64,000 bases of DNA from the NCBI GenBank assembly GCA_033283335.1, contig JAWMQP010000008.1, positions 124,001 through 188,000 on the forward strand. The letters run 5' to 3'. Of this stretch, positions 1 through 7,760 are shown in pieces. Below the pieces are notes generated by a model. The model was not told the origin of the DNA and did not search any database. It was given only the letters and a program-made list of their open reading frames with translations. This DNA is from Pseudomaricurvus sp033283335. Its GTDB lineage: Bacteria > Pseudomonadota > Gammaproteobacteria > Pseudomonadales > Cellvibrionaceae. The position numbers were made by a program, and so were the translations under genes. Positions within the stretch are counted from its first letter, which is position 1; each line of letters opens with the position of its first letter.

Positions 1-1
1 G

Positions 2-55
2 CAGCAGGGTATTGAAGAGAATGTCCGCTTTTCCCTGCCCAAGGAATTGCGTTAA
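2..55 (+). CDS. C-terminal end of an unidentified protein (cut by window edge)
   Basis: The second frame of the plus strand is open from the left edge and stops at TAA (53-55), leaving 17 residues ending in PKELR. It is convergent with the minor pilin gene to its right, with 57 bases between the two stops. The fragment is too short to identify. It is called only because the frame is open and the position fits the end of a convergent gene; it could be chance. Confidence 0.35.
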   Translation, partial: QQGIEENVRFSLPKELR

Positions 56-112
56 GCATTCTTGCTTATCAGATTGCGGTACTTCTGGTTGCAGTAGCTG
101 AGGTTGTAGAAG

Positions 113-676
113 TTATGTGTTACTGCAATCCGTAATGCCCGCTCGTCCGCGTTGCAGCCGGACTCGGCCACTGCCGTTGATCACCAATTCCCGACTTTCC
201 TGCTCGACATTGTCTGAGCTGGCCTGTGGAGAACACAGTCGCAGCGTCATCAGTGGCAGACTGCCATTCAACTTGCGGACATAGCCATTGCCCTGAAACA
301 CCAGATGGCCGGCGTTGATATTGGGTGTCAGTCGGTAGCCTGGTGGGATGGCCTCCTGGGCTTCAAGAATTTCATCGGCATCCGCCGTTGAGTTGTGATT
401 GCGATCCTCAAACACCAGCCAGCCTTTGTCCCACTGTGCCGTATTTGAACATTGATTACGTTCTCTGGAGCACAGGTGGATCGGTCTGCCATGGCGGATG
501 GCTTCAGCCCTGGCGAGGTGGTAGCTGTTGAGAAAACTATTGACCTGGGTAGCCAGTCGCGCCTGGGCGAGCAGTTCGACGCCGCTGGGCACAGCATAGC
601 CCGCCAGAATGGCGCTGACGGTCAGGGTGGCTAATAATTCCGGCAGCGTCAGGCCGCGCTGTACTTCACCTTCCAT
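113..676 (-). CDS. fimT: GspH/FimT-type minor pseudopilin
   Basis: This is a minor pilin of the type IV pilus, thought to help prime pilus assembly in the inner membrane. I take the ATG at 676, which has an AAGGGG ribosome site six bases upstream and leaves a seven-residue leader before the prepilin peptidase site (QRG followed by LTLPELL, with the usual Glu at mature position 5). An upstream ATG at 718 would give a 21-residue leader and has no ribosome site. The hydrophobic N-terminal helix is followed by a GspH-type body with the sequence ARAEAIRHGRP and a C-terminal glycine-rich NGSGRVRL strand. It is the last gene of the minor pilin cluster, about 180 bases after pilE, so it may be expressed separately. 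The choice of the name fimT over fimU follows position and is uncertain. Confidence 0.8.
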   Translation of the reverse strand: MEGEVQRGLTLPELLATLTVSAILAGYAVPSGVELLAQARLATQVNSFLNSYHLARAEAIRHGRPIHLCSRERNQCSNTAQWDKGWLVFEDRNHNSTADADEILEAQEAIPPGYRLTPNINAGHLVFQGNGYVRKLNGSLPLMTLRLCSPQASSDNVEQESRELVINGSGRVRLQRGRAGITDCSNT

Positions 677-781
677 GGTATCCCCTTGCTGACAAGCCAC
701 ATCCTTGTGGCCATGCATTCACTGTCTAGGGAATATAGCGGTTTTTAAGATGCGCTGAGAGGGGCTGAAGCTGGTTTGAAC

Positions 782-803
782 GAGGAAAGGAGTCCCTTTC
801 CTC
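782..803 (-). terminator. Hairpin between pilE and fimT
   Basis: GAGGAAAGG (782-790) and CCTTTCCTC (795-803) form a perfect 9-bp stem with a 4-base loop. It lies 55 bases past the pilE stop on the transcribed strand. No run of T follows, so it may be an attenuator or RNA 3' end stabiliser rather than a strong terminator. Confidence 0.4.
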
Positions 804-857
804 CTGTTTTGCCACCTAAGTATGACATTCACTCAGGTCAGCAGTGATGGCTAGAGC

Positions 858-1250
858 TTACCAGCACTCGGCCACTGAGGCGGTTCCTGAAACGCCCTTG
901 ATGCCAGTGTTGGTCAGTGTCAGGTTGCCGCAGTCCGTATCGCTGAATGGGGATTGTGGGGTGGCGGCAAAGGTGAAGCTGGTGGCGCTGGAGGCGGAAA
1001 AGGACAGCTTGTAGTAACCGTTGTCGCTGTCGGCCGTGAAGTCCGTAATGTCGGTGGAATAGGCGTTGGACTGGGTAAAGATTTTCTCCTGCTCCTGGGC
1101 GGCCTCCAGCAACAGGGCCTTGCCCTCGGTACGCTTGGTCTTGGTGACGCTGTTTTGATACGACGGCAGGGCAAAGGCTGCCAGGATGCCGAGAATCACC
1201 ACCACAATCATGACTTCCACCAGCGTAAAGCCGTTCATTTTTTCTTTCAT
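858..1250 (-). CDS. pilE: Type IV minor pilin PilE
   Basis: The protein has 130 residues. It begins with a short leader ending MNG, followed by FTLVEVMIVVVILGILAA, the classic type III signal: Gly at -1, Phe at +1, Glu at +5 and a hydrophobic assembly helix. Two cysteines near the C terminus (around residues 107 and 129) could form the pilin D-region disulfide. In Pseudomonas, PilE belongs to the minor pilin complex with FimU, PilV, PilW and PilX that carries PilY1 at the pilus tip. Here it follows pilY1 as in P. aeruginosa, but no pilY2 is present between them. A strong hairpin separates it from pilY1. The major pilin PilA is not in the window. Confidence 0.9.
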   Translation of the reverse strand: MKEKMNGFTLVEVMIVVVILGILAAFALPSYQNSVTKTKRTEGKALLLEAAQEQEKIFTQSNAYSTDITDFTADSDNGYYKLSFSASSATSFTFAATPQSPFSDTDCGNLTLTNTGIKGVSGTASVAECW

Positions 1251-1286
1251 ACTGTTTGTTCCTGAAGATCACTAAGTTCATGTAGC

Positions 1287-1315
1287 GTGCCCTGCCAGGA
1301 AGTCTGGCAGGGCAC
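1287..1315 (-). other. Perfect 12-bp hairpin in the pilY1-pilE gap
   Basis: GTGCCCTGCCAG (1287-1298) and CTGGCAGGGCAC (1304-1315) pair completely around a 5-base loop. The structure lies 14 bases after the pilY1 stop and 36 bases before the pilE start. There is no T tract after it on the minus strand. This suggests partial termination or an RNA processing or stability element that lets pilE and pilY1 be made in different amounts. Confidence 0.6.
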
Positions 1316-1329
1316 AGGTTATCAAGCGC

Positions 1330-4300
1330 TTACTGGAAAATTTCGGTCCAGGACTTACGTTTGCCGGTCAGTCCACCGGGTGGTGATTCCACCACGCTGA
1401 CGGTGCTGCCGGTTGAGCTGTTCATCAATTTGAATTCCTTGTCACCATCCGGTGAGCCAATGATGGAGGGCTCGGTAATGATACCCGACTGTGAAATACC
1501 ACTGGGAACAATCGTGCCGTTATAGAGATCGGAGGTATCTATATTGCCATCGTTATTAATATCCAGTGGCGGTTCTCCCAGGCGGCCTCCATCCACAGCG
1601 CTCAGTTCCATCAGGAAGCTGTTACCACCGAAGTCACAGGCAATGTCATTGGGCATCAGGGTGGAAAAGATAATACGGTCGCCACGGACAATGGAATTGG
1701 TGACCTGGCGTTCGCCGCGGTTATCCTGCGGCGTCACCCCGGTATTGACCAGGTCAATGTACCAGCCATGGTGCTGGGTCCAGTCGATGGCGTTGTCGCT
1801 GGTGATGCGCAGGGTAAAGGAATAGCCCGTACCTGTCACGGTCGGCTCCGACTGAATCACCTGTTTCAGGTAATCCGGTGTGGCTTCATTGCGGTTGCCG
1901 GAAAAGGTTGGCGGCAAATTAGCAAAGTCATCCCAGATGCCGTAAAAGGTCTGCGTGTTCCCACTGGCGACGCTGTCACCTTCATCAATGTAGCGACCGG
2001 TGCCGAAGTACACCATCACACCGTCACGCTGGGCATCGGGATGGAAGGCGACACTGGGGCGGGTGGTGATAGGCTGAGCCGGGTAGCCCGCCTCGGGCGC
2101 CTTGGCGGTGAACAGTGGCGCCGGGGTGCCGCTGGCTTTGATCACATCCCAGTTGCTGCTGGAGGTTGAGCTGACATCGAATTTCCACAGGTTGCCCTGC
2201 AGGTCACCGGCGTAAATATAATCGACTTTATAGTCGCCGTTGGTATCGACCGGTGTGGCAGAGGCAAGTCCATTTGGCGTGGTGACGCTGCCAGTATCAG
2301 TGGAAATCTTTTTAATCAGGGCGCCGGTTTGTAGATTGACGACGTACAGGTACGCGTAACCGGTGGTGCTGGCACTGCCATCGGCTTCGGTGTTGTTGTA
2401 ACCGTTGCCGAAAATGGCCGCCCAGGTGCCGTCGTTCATTTTCACGATATCCGGTTGGCTGTAGGTATACCCCAGGTCGGCATCGGTGTATTCCCACAGC
2501 ACTACGTCATCAATGTCGTTTTGGGTTTCGGTGAATTTGTTGGGGTTGGTGACGTCCAGGGCGTAAACGCCCTGGCCGCCGGCGTTCATGCCGCCCACCA
2601 ATACCGAGCGCCAGGCACTGCCGAAGTAGGCATCGCCCACCGTCGGAGACCCATCGACATAGAAGCGGTGGTTACTGTTGTAATCATTCTCCGACAGATT
2701 TTCCAGGTTGTTGTAGACCGCCGCCGGCACATAGGCCAGTTTTTCCTGGCCATTGCTGATATCAAACCCATGCAGCATGCCATCGTTGGCGCCCACGTAT
2801 ACCATCTTGGTGCGCGAGGCGGCAGAACCGGATCGATAGGTGCTGTAGGCAGCGGTTTCCAGGGTATCCGGGTAGTTGAAGCGGGGCGGGCCAACAAAGG
2901 CCGGGGCCGAGTTGATGATGTCGCCCAATGGGGTGCTGCGTTCACGAAAATCGTAGCCGCTGCCTTCGTTGCTGCTGTCACCCCGGAGGAAATTCACCAG
3001 TGCCTGGCCGTAGTTCTGTTCATCGCCTGAAGTGGCATTGCCCAACAAGCTGGCGGCCTGGCTGCTGCTCAGCTCGTAAGTGCCGGGGCTGGTGTAATCG
3101 CTCGGCCAGCGGAACGGGATGCCTTTTTTCGTTTCCGCACTGGCCGGGTTGTAGGTCAGGATGGTCCGGCCGCTGTCGTAATTCTGGTTCGACAGTACGG
3201 TGGAGGCGTTCCAGTCGGCCACCGTACACACGGCACCGGCCGGTATGTCCGCACAGGCAGAGCGAGTGTCGGTAGCGCCTACCGACACCGGCAGCGAACG
3301 CAGGTTGCCGTGCCAGTCACCGGTATTGAACAAAGCCTGGTACACCACGGTGCCCTGGTTCAGGGTGGTGGAGTTGGCGGCAACGGCGGCGGAGGAACTG
3401 GTGCGGGCGTCAATGCTGTCCATGGCTTCCTGCAGGTCGTCAATCAAACCCTGGGGGTCGGCGGCGTTCAGGTATTGGCCGCGACCGTTGACGGCGGCGT
3501 GCCAGACATCGTCAATAGAACTGGCGCTGCTGCCATTGTAAGAAATGCTGGTTGGCCAGGACTCATTGCAGCCGGTGATGCCGGGCTGGCAGGTCAGGTT
3601 GCCCTGGATACCAAAAGCAACGGTGTAGGTGACCATGTGTTGGTGCATTTTGGCGGTACCGCCATTGGAATTGGGCACGCCATCGGTCAGGTTGGACAGA
3701 TCTTCTTCATAGTACTTCATGGCCACATCGGCGATGGTGTTCGACACCTCATCGGCGTAAATGCCGCCGTCGTATTCCGTATCGTTGGTGCCTGTGCCAC
3801 CGTCCATATCGCGGTTGTCAACGGAATTATTTAAGCTGCCATTGGCATAACCATCGGTCATCATAATGGTAAAGTTCTGCTGGCATTGACCCCCATTGGC
3901 GGCGGATAGGATGGGGCTGCTGATGTTGCTTAGGTCCATCAGGGTGCCGTCGCCACTTTTGTAGTATTCACCCGCTTCGTAGAGCGCCTGTCGCAGAGGG
4001 GTACCACTGCCAGGATTAATACGACTGACGTTGCGCATCAGGGCTGCTTTGTCCGTCACATCCGTGGTGGTTGAGTCATCGCCATCATCCATATCTTTGA
4101 TTTCGGTGCCCACGGAGTTGTTGTTATGCAGGGTGCCCAGCCCCATACGCGCCGAAGAGCTGTCGATCAAGGCGAGGGTAGCCTTTTTAGCAACATAATC
4201 CCTCATTCGGTAATAGCTGTACCAGTTGGCGTAATTTTGTTTGCCGGTGGCATCGAGGTCGCTGACCAGGAAGCACTGGGGGTCTTCGCGGCAAGCTGTT

Positions 4301-5004
4301 TCAGTGAAGCCGTTATTTTGGATAACAGTTTCCGTTCCATTTTGAGTTTCTGTGGCTGGATAAGAATCCCATCTGGAAATTCGGCAATAATAATAATCAC
4401 CTTGAGATCTGAGATCTCCACCAGACGGGCAGCTGTACACATAGACGGGCTGTTCTACCTCAACCAGCTCTTCTGGCAGGCTGGGACATTCACCAGAATC
4501 ATAGGTACCGTTGCTGTTGCTATCCTGCCAGGTAAAAAACACATTGCCCGACAGGTCGGTTGTGGTATTGCTGCTGTAGGGATCGTAGCGTGCACTGGTG
4601 AGCGACTGGTCGCCGTAAGTATTGCCGCCGCTGTCAACCCCGGCCCACGGTGTGTAGGTCTTGCTTGGATCGAAGGCCAGCTTGTTGTACTCGGTACACA
4701 ACCGGCGCACATCCTGGTCGCTGTCTGGGGTCCAGTCAAATCGATCCCAGCCGTTTTGTTGATAATCGACAACCTGTTCGTCGTCGTTATGGGCGGCGCG
4801 GGCTTCGGCCGGCAGCAATACCATTGAGTCCATACTGCCCGAGTCATCGATCACCATCAGAATATTCGGGTCGACTCCGCTGTCCAAAAACAGCGGCACG
4901 TTGCTGATGTTTAACTCCGCCCCGTGGGCTGTGCTCGTGCCCGTCAGCACACAGAGTGTCAGGGCAAACGAGCAGATTTGTGAAATCGGTTGACGCTTGT
5001 TCAT
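1330..5004 (-). CDS. pilY1: PilY1-type pilus tip adhesin/assembly factor
   Basis: This 1224-residue secreted protein has a signal peptide (about residues 1-29, ending AHG-AE). A von Willebrand A-like N-terminal region follows, with the metal-site motif DDSGSM at residues 53-58. The C-terminal half is the PilC/PilY1 beta-propeller, containing the calcium-loop sequence DTNGDYKVD near residues 918-926 and then YAGDLQGNLWKFD. A second Asp/Asn-rich loop, DINNDGNIDTSD, lies near the C terminus and may also bind calcium. Many Cys residues are spread through the first third. PilY1 proteins control pilus extension and retraction, act as adhesins, and in Pseudomonas take part in surface sensing with PilW and PilX. 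The ATG has a GAGG ribosome site five bases upstream and lies 39 bases after pilX. Confidence 0.93.
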   Translation of the reverse strand: MNKRQPISQICSFALTLCVLTGTSTAHGAELNISNVPLFLDSGVDPNILMVIDDSGSMDSMVLLPAEARAAHNDDEQVVDYQQNGWDRFDWTPDSDQDVRRLCTEYNKLAFDPSKTYTPWAGVDSGGNTYGDQSLTSARYDPYSSNTTTDLSGNVFFTWQDSNSNGTYDSGECPSLPEELVEVEQPVYVYSCPSGGDLRSQGDYYYCRISRWDSYPATETQNGTETVIQNNGFTETACREDPQCFLVSDLDATGKQNYANWYSYYRMRDYVAKKATLALIDSSSARMGLGTLHNNNSVGTEIKDMDDGDDSTTTDVTDKAALMRNVSRINPGSGTPLRQALYEAGEYYKSGDGTLMDLSNISSPILSAANGGQCQQNFTIMMTDGYANGSLNNSVDNRDMDGGTGTNDTEYDGGIYADEVSNTIADVAMKYYEEDLSNLTDGVPNSNGGTAKMHQHMVTYTVAFGIQGNLTCQPGITGCNESWPTSISYNGSSASSIDDVWHAAVNGRGQYLNAADPQGLIDDLQEAMDSIDARTSSSAAVAANSTTLNQGTVVYQALFNTGDWHGNLRSLPVSVGATDTRSACADIPAGAVCTVADWNASTVLSNQNYDSGRTILTYNPASAETKKGIPFRWPSDYTSPGTYELSSSQAASLLGNATSGDEQNYGQALVNFLRGDSSNEGSGYDFRERSTPLGDIINSAPAFVGPPRFNYPDTLETAAYSTYRSGSAASRTKMVYVGANDGMLHGFDISNGQEKLAYVPAAVYNNLENLSENDYNSNHRFYVDGSPTVGDAYFGSAWRSVLVGGMNAGGQGVYALDVTNPNKFTETQNDIDDVVLWEYTDADLGYTYSQPDIVKMNDGTWAAIFGNGYNNTEADGSASTTGYAYLYVVNLQTGALIKKISTDTGSVTTPNGLASATPVDTNGDYKVDYIYAGDLQGNLWKFDVSSTSSSNWDVIKASGTPAPLFTAKAPEAGYPAQPITTRPSVAFHPDAQRDGVMVYFGTGRYIDEGDSVASGNTQTFYGIWDDFANLPPTFSGNRNEATPDYLKQVIQSEPTVTGTGYSFTLRITSDNAIDWTQHHGWYIDLVNTGVTPQDNRGERQVTNSIVRGDRIIFSTLMPNDIACDFGGNSFLMELSAVDGGRLGEPPLDINNDGNIDTSDLYNGTIVPSGISQSGIITEPSIIGSPDGDKEFKLMNSSTGSTVSVVESPPGGLTGKRKSWTEIFQ

Positions 5005-5043
5005 GGCGACCTCATCGATCGGTAGTGTCAGGTAAAAAGAAAA

Positions 5044-5580
5044 TTAAAAGACTTTTTCAAAATCGCTTTGCAAAATCACCACCGCATTGGTGGTGCCGCC
5101 GACGCCGCGGGCGGTAATGCGGTAGCCGTAAGACGAGCCATTAAAGGAGGTCTTGGTGATCGCACCAATCTCGGCGTTACGACTTTGGCCGGAACCGGCT
5201 TGCTGACCGCGCTCCTCAATGACGTAACGCGGCCCTTCGGCCAGGCCCCCGAAGCTGTTTTGTGTACTGACGTTGCTCCAGAAGCTGCTGCTGCGCACAT
5301 TGGCTGCACCAAAGCTGTAAACCCCGTTGCTGCCATTGGCATCGGCCACCGGAGGAGCGGTCTGCAGGTTGATAAACGCTTCGGCGGCTTTCAAACCGGC
5401 TTCGGCAGCTTCAAACGCCTGGCGTTTGTCTTTGAAATTACCGGCCATACGCTCTTCCAGTACGGACGTTTGCATGGACTGAACGCCGAGAATGGTCAGT
5501 ACCAGCAGAACGATCAGGCTGATGATCAGGGCGGCACCCTGTTGTTGACGGCAGTTAGGGACATTGGAACTTGGCATCAT
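5044..5580 (-). CDS. pilX: Type IV pilus assembly protein PilX
   Basis: This minor pilin has 178 residues. The PilX N-terminal motif QQGAALIISLIVLLVLTILG is near residues 12-32, preceded by a short basic leader. It is followed by the family signature SMQTSVLEERMAGNFKDK and AFEAAEAGLKAAE. Unlike the other pilins it has no Glu at mature position 5, which is normal for PilX. The ATG starts two bases after the pilW stop, so the two are almost certainly translationally coupled. PilX belongs to the minor pilin set that exports and anchors PilY1. Confidence 0.9.
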   Translation of the reverse strand: MMPSSNVPNCRQQQGAALIISLIVLLVLTILGVQSMQTSVLEERMAGNFKDKRQAFEAAEAGLKAAEAFINLQTAPPVADANGSNGVYSFGAANVRSSSFWSNVSTQNSFGGLAEGPRYVIEERGQQAGSGQSRNAEIGAITKTSFNGSSYGYRITARGVGGTTNAVVILQSDFEKVF

Positions 5581-5582
5581 GA

Positions 5583-6605
5583 CTATAACCCCCGGTTACG
5601 AATCTGGACGGTGGTGACGAACTCTTTACGCAGTGGCCCGGCGGCGTATTGTTTGTTGGTGCCGCCGACATTAAAGGTGTAGGCGGGGCCGTCCACATTT
5701 TCGATGGTGCGCATCAACAGGGTAATGCGCACAGCAACAACCTGGGTCCAGTCGGCCACCGAGTTGGCGTCACTGTACTGTTCGGGGACGCCGTCGTTAT
5801 TGGTATCGACGCCGTATTGAAGTTGCATATTCTCAACCCCTTCAATCAGGGCGATGGGGTTGTTGCCACCGGTGGCCTGGCTGTTGTCCAGCACGTAGAG
5901 TGAGGGCAGGCCGCTGGTGGCATCATTACGGATGTAGTAGGAGTTGGAGGTATAACTCATCACCTCGGTGGCCGTAGTGGTGGTGTAGGCCGTGGCCAGG
6001 CCACCGTGCACCAGCGTGCCGGATGAACCCGGATCGTTGGTGATGCGGAACACGTCGGCGGTGCTGCAATTGGAGATCAATACGACATCATTTTGTTGAA
6101 AACCACAGGCGTTGGTGGTGGCAATGGTGACATTGGCGCTGCTGTCGGCCATATCGCCGGTCAGTACCGTGGTGCAACGACCGGCGCCGGTGGTGGTGAT
6201 CACATCGGTATCATCGACGGCGTTGGTGACGGCGGCCGGTAAGGTCGGGGACCAGTTCTGGGTACCGGTATTCTGGTAACCGAGTAATACGTTGGACAGG
6301 TCATAAATCCCCAGTGCCGGGGTGGTGGTCACCACATTGGCGGTGACGTCGGACAGGTTGCCGCACCCGACAAAGCCGGTGCTGCGGATATCACGGCTGA
6401 TAAAGTCGAGGGCAAAACGGGCGCTTTCCTGCATGCGAGAGAGGCCGTCCTGGGTGCGGTAGGTCTGTTTGCTGTTGATGTAAATTTCGGTAATGCCGTA
6501 AGTCAGGATGATGCCCAGGGTCATGGCAATCATCAGCTCTACCAGGGTCAGGCCCTGCTGACCTTGACGTAACTGCATTGCCTTGCCGGATTTTGTGCTC
6601 TTCAT
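5583..6605 (-). CDS. pilW: Type IV pilus assembly protein PilW
   Basis: This minor pilin has 340 residues from the ATG at 6605, which has an AGGAG ribosome site about eight bases upstream. A longer open frame starts at 6665 inside pilV but lacks such a site. The prepilin site is QQG followed by LTLVELMIAMTLG, then a long C-terminal domain rich in Thr and Val with Cys pairs, as in the PilW family. It lies between pilV (13-base gap) and pilX (two-base gap) in the order found in Pseudomonas. In P. aeruginosa PilW, PilX and PilY1 act together in surface-dependent c-di-GMP signalling; whether that holds here is not shown by the sequence. Confidence 0.9.
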   Translation of the reverse strand: MKSTKSGKAMQLRQGQQGLTLVELMIAMTLGIILTYGITEIYINSKQTYRTQDGLSRMQESARFALDFISRDIRSTGFVGCGNLSDVTANVVTTTPALGIYDLSNVLLGYQNTGTQNWSPTLPAAVTNAVDDTDVITTTGAGRCTTVLTGDMADSSANVTIATTNACGFQQNDVVLISNCSTADVFRITNDPGSSGTLVHGGLATAYTTTTATEVMSYTSNSYYIRNDATSGLPSLYVLDNSQATGGNNPIALIEGVENMQLQYGVDTNNDGVPEQYSDANSVADWTQVVAVRITLLMRTIENVDGPAYTFNVGGTNKQYAAGPLRKEFVTTVQIRNRGL

Positions 6606-6618
6606 AACTGCACTCCTC

Positions 6619-7062
6619 TTATAACTGCACACCGATGGAGATCGGGTCAGTGGTGCCGTCCCCATCGGTCCAGCGGATATTCACGGTGTATTGGCTGTTG
6701 CCCTGGTCGGTGACGGAGCCGTCTCCGGACGGCAGCTGACTGGCGAGATTGGCCTTCCATTGCAGCTTGTCGGTGGTGGTAATCTGGGCTGGGGTGCAGT
6801 TGCTGCTGCACTGGGTGCCGGTCAGGCTGCCGTAGTCCATGGCGTAGTTGCCGCTGCTGGCCTCGCTGTCGTTGGCGCGCATGCGGTCAATAATGTCGTA
6901 GGCCAGCACCGTCGCCTGGGTGCGGTAATAGGCGTTACGGTTCTGTTTCAGACCGTTGGATTGCATCGCCGCCAGTCCTAACAGCCCAATGGACAGAATC
7001 AATACCGAGACCAGAATTTCAATCAGGCTGATGCCTTGCTGGGATTTCAGTGTCAGGGGCAT
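6619..7062 (-). CDS. pilV: Type IV pilus modification protein PilV
   Basis: This minor pilin has 147 residues with the prepilin site QQG followed by ISLIEILVSVLILSIGLLGLA, and then the PilV signature AAMQSNGLKQNRNAYYRTQA. Two Cys (CSSNC) lie mid-protein. Its start overlaps the 3' end of fimU by ten bases, which points to coupled translation. PilV is one of the minor pilins that prime pilus assembly. Confidence 0.9.
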   Translation of the reverse strand: MPLTLKSQQGISLIEILVSVLILSIGLLGLAAMQSNGLKQNRNAYYRTQATVLAYDIIDRMRANDSEASSGNYAMDYGSLTGTQCSSNCTPAQITTTDKLQWKANLASQLPSGDGSVTDQGNSQYTVNIRWTDGDGTTDPISIGVQL

Positions 7063-7622
7063 GTGGTGGTTCCTTTGGAGAGACGAGCCTGGCCGATGGC
7101 ATTCAGGCTAATGGCCCGGGATTCGCTGTTATCGGCATCGGGCGCACACAGGCGGAAAACGACACTGCCGGCTGCGCCGGTACTGGTGATAATGCGACCA
7201 TCAGACTGGAACGACAGCCAGTTGGTGTTGGTGACGCTGGCACGCAAGGTGTAATTCGGTTTCAACGCATCGACGTACTGGATCTCTTCACCGCTGTCGA
7301 GGCTATTGTCGGCGTCGTTGTCGGCAAAGATGACCCAGCCGTCTTCCCACTGGCCGTTGTTATCGCAGCCGGTGCCGGATCGTTTGCACATGATGACATC
7401 GGTATTGCGCTTAATGGCTTCACTGCGGGCCAGGTTGATGGCAGCGGCAAAGTGATTGGTTTGCGAGGCGATGGCGTTGGAGGTAACCAGGTAGCTGAAA
7501 CTGGGGATGGCCATGCCGGCGACGACCGCCAGCACCACGATGGTGATCATCAGTTCGACCAGCGTCAGCCCCGCCTGGGGGTGGTAACCTGGGGGCAGGA
7601 GCCTGCCTGTTGTTTTTTGCAC
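7053..7622 (-). CDS. fimU: GspH/FimU-type minor pilin
   Basis: This 189-residue pseudopilin has the cleavage site QAG followed by LTLVELMITIVVLAVVAGMA, with a 17-residue leader. A GspH body follows, with ARSEAIKRNTDVIMC. The start is GTG at 7622 with AAGGAT upstream. It is the first gene of the minor pilin operon and overlaps pilV by ten bases. The 138-base gap to pilR should hold the operon promoter. By position it corresponds to fimU/fimT of P. aeruginosa; the choice between the two names is not certain. Confidence 0.85.
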   Translation of the reverse strand: MQKTTGRLLPPGYHPQAGLTLVELMITIVVLAVVAGMAIPSFSYLVTSNAIASQTNHFAAAINLARSEAIKRNTDVIMCKRSGTGCDNNGQWEDGWVIFADNDADNSLDSGEEIQYVDALKPNYTLRASVTNTNWLSFQSDGRIITSTGAAGSVVFRLCAPDADNSESRAISLNAIGQARLSKGTTTCP

Positions 7623-7760
7623 CTTGTGATCCTTACTATCGAGTGTCTGATAGAACCCTGTTCAAACAGAGTTCGACCAGCCTATAGTGATCTCTGGCGC
7701 ATTAATTGTCTTTAGGCAGGCGATAAACGGTCACAACCGGGGGATTTGTGGTTGAAAACC

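Noticed and set aside
7690..7710. Sigma-54 promoter near the pilR-fimU gap
   Set aside because: CTGGCGCATTAATTGTC has GG but GT in place of GC at the -12 position, and it points toward pilR against the direction of transcription.
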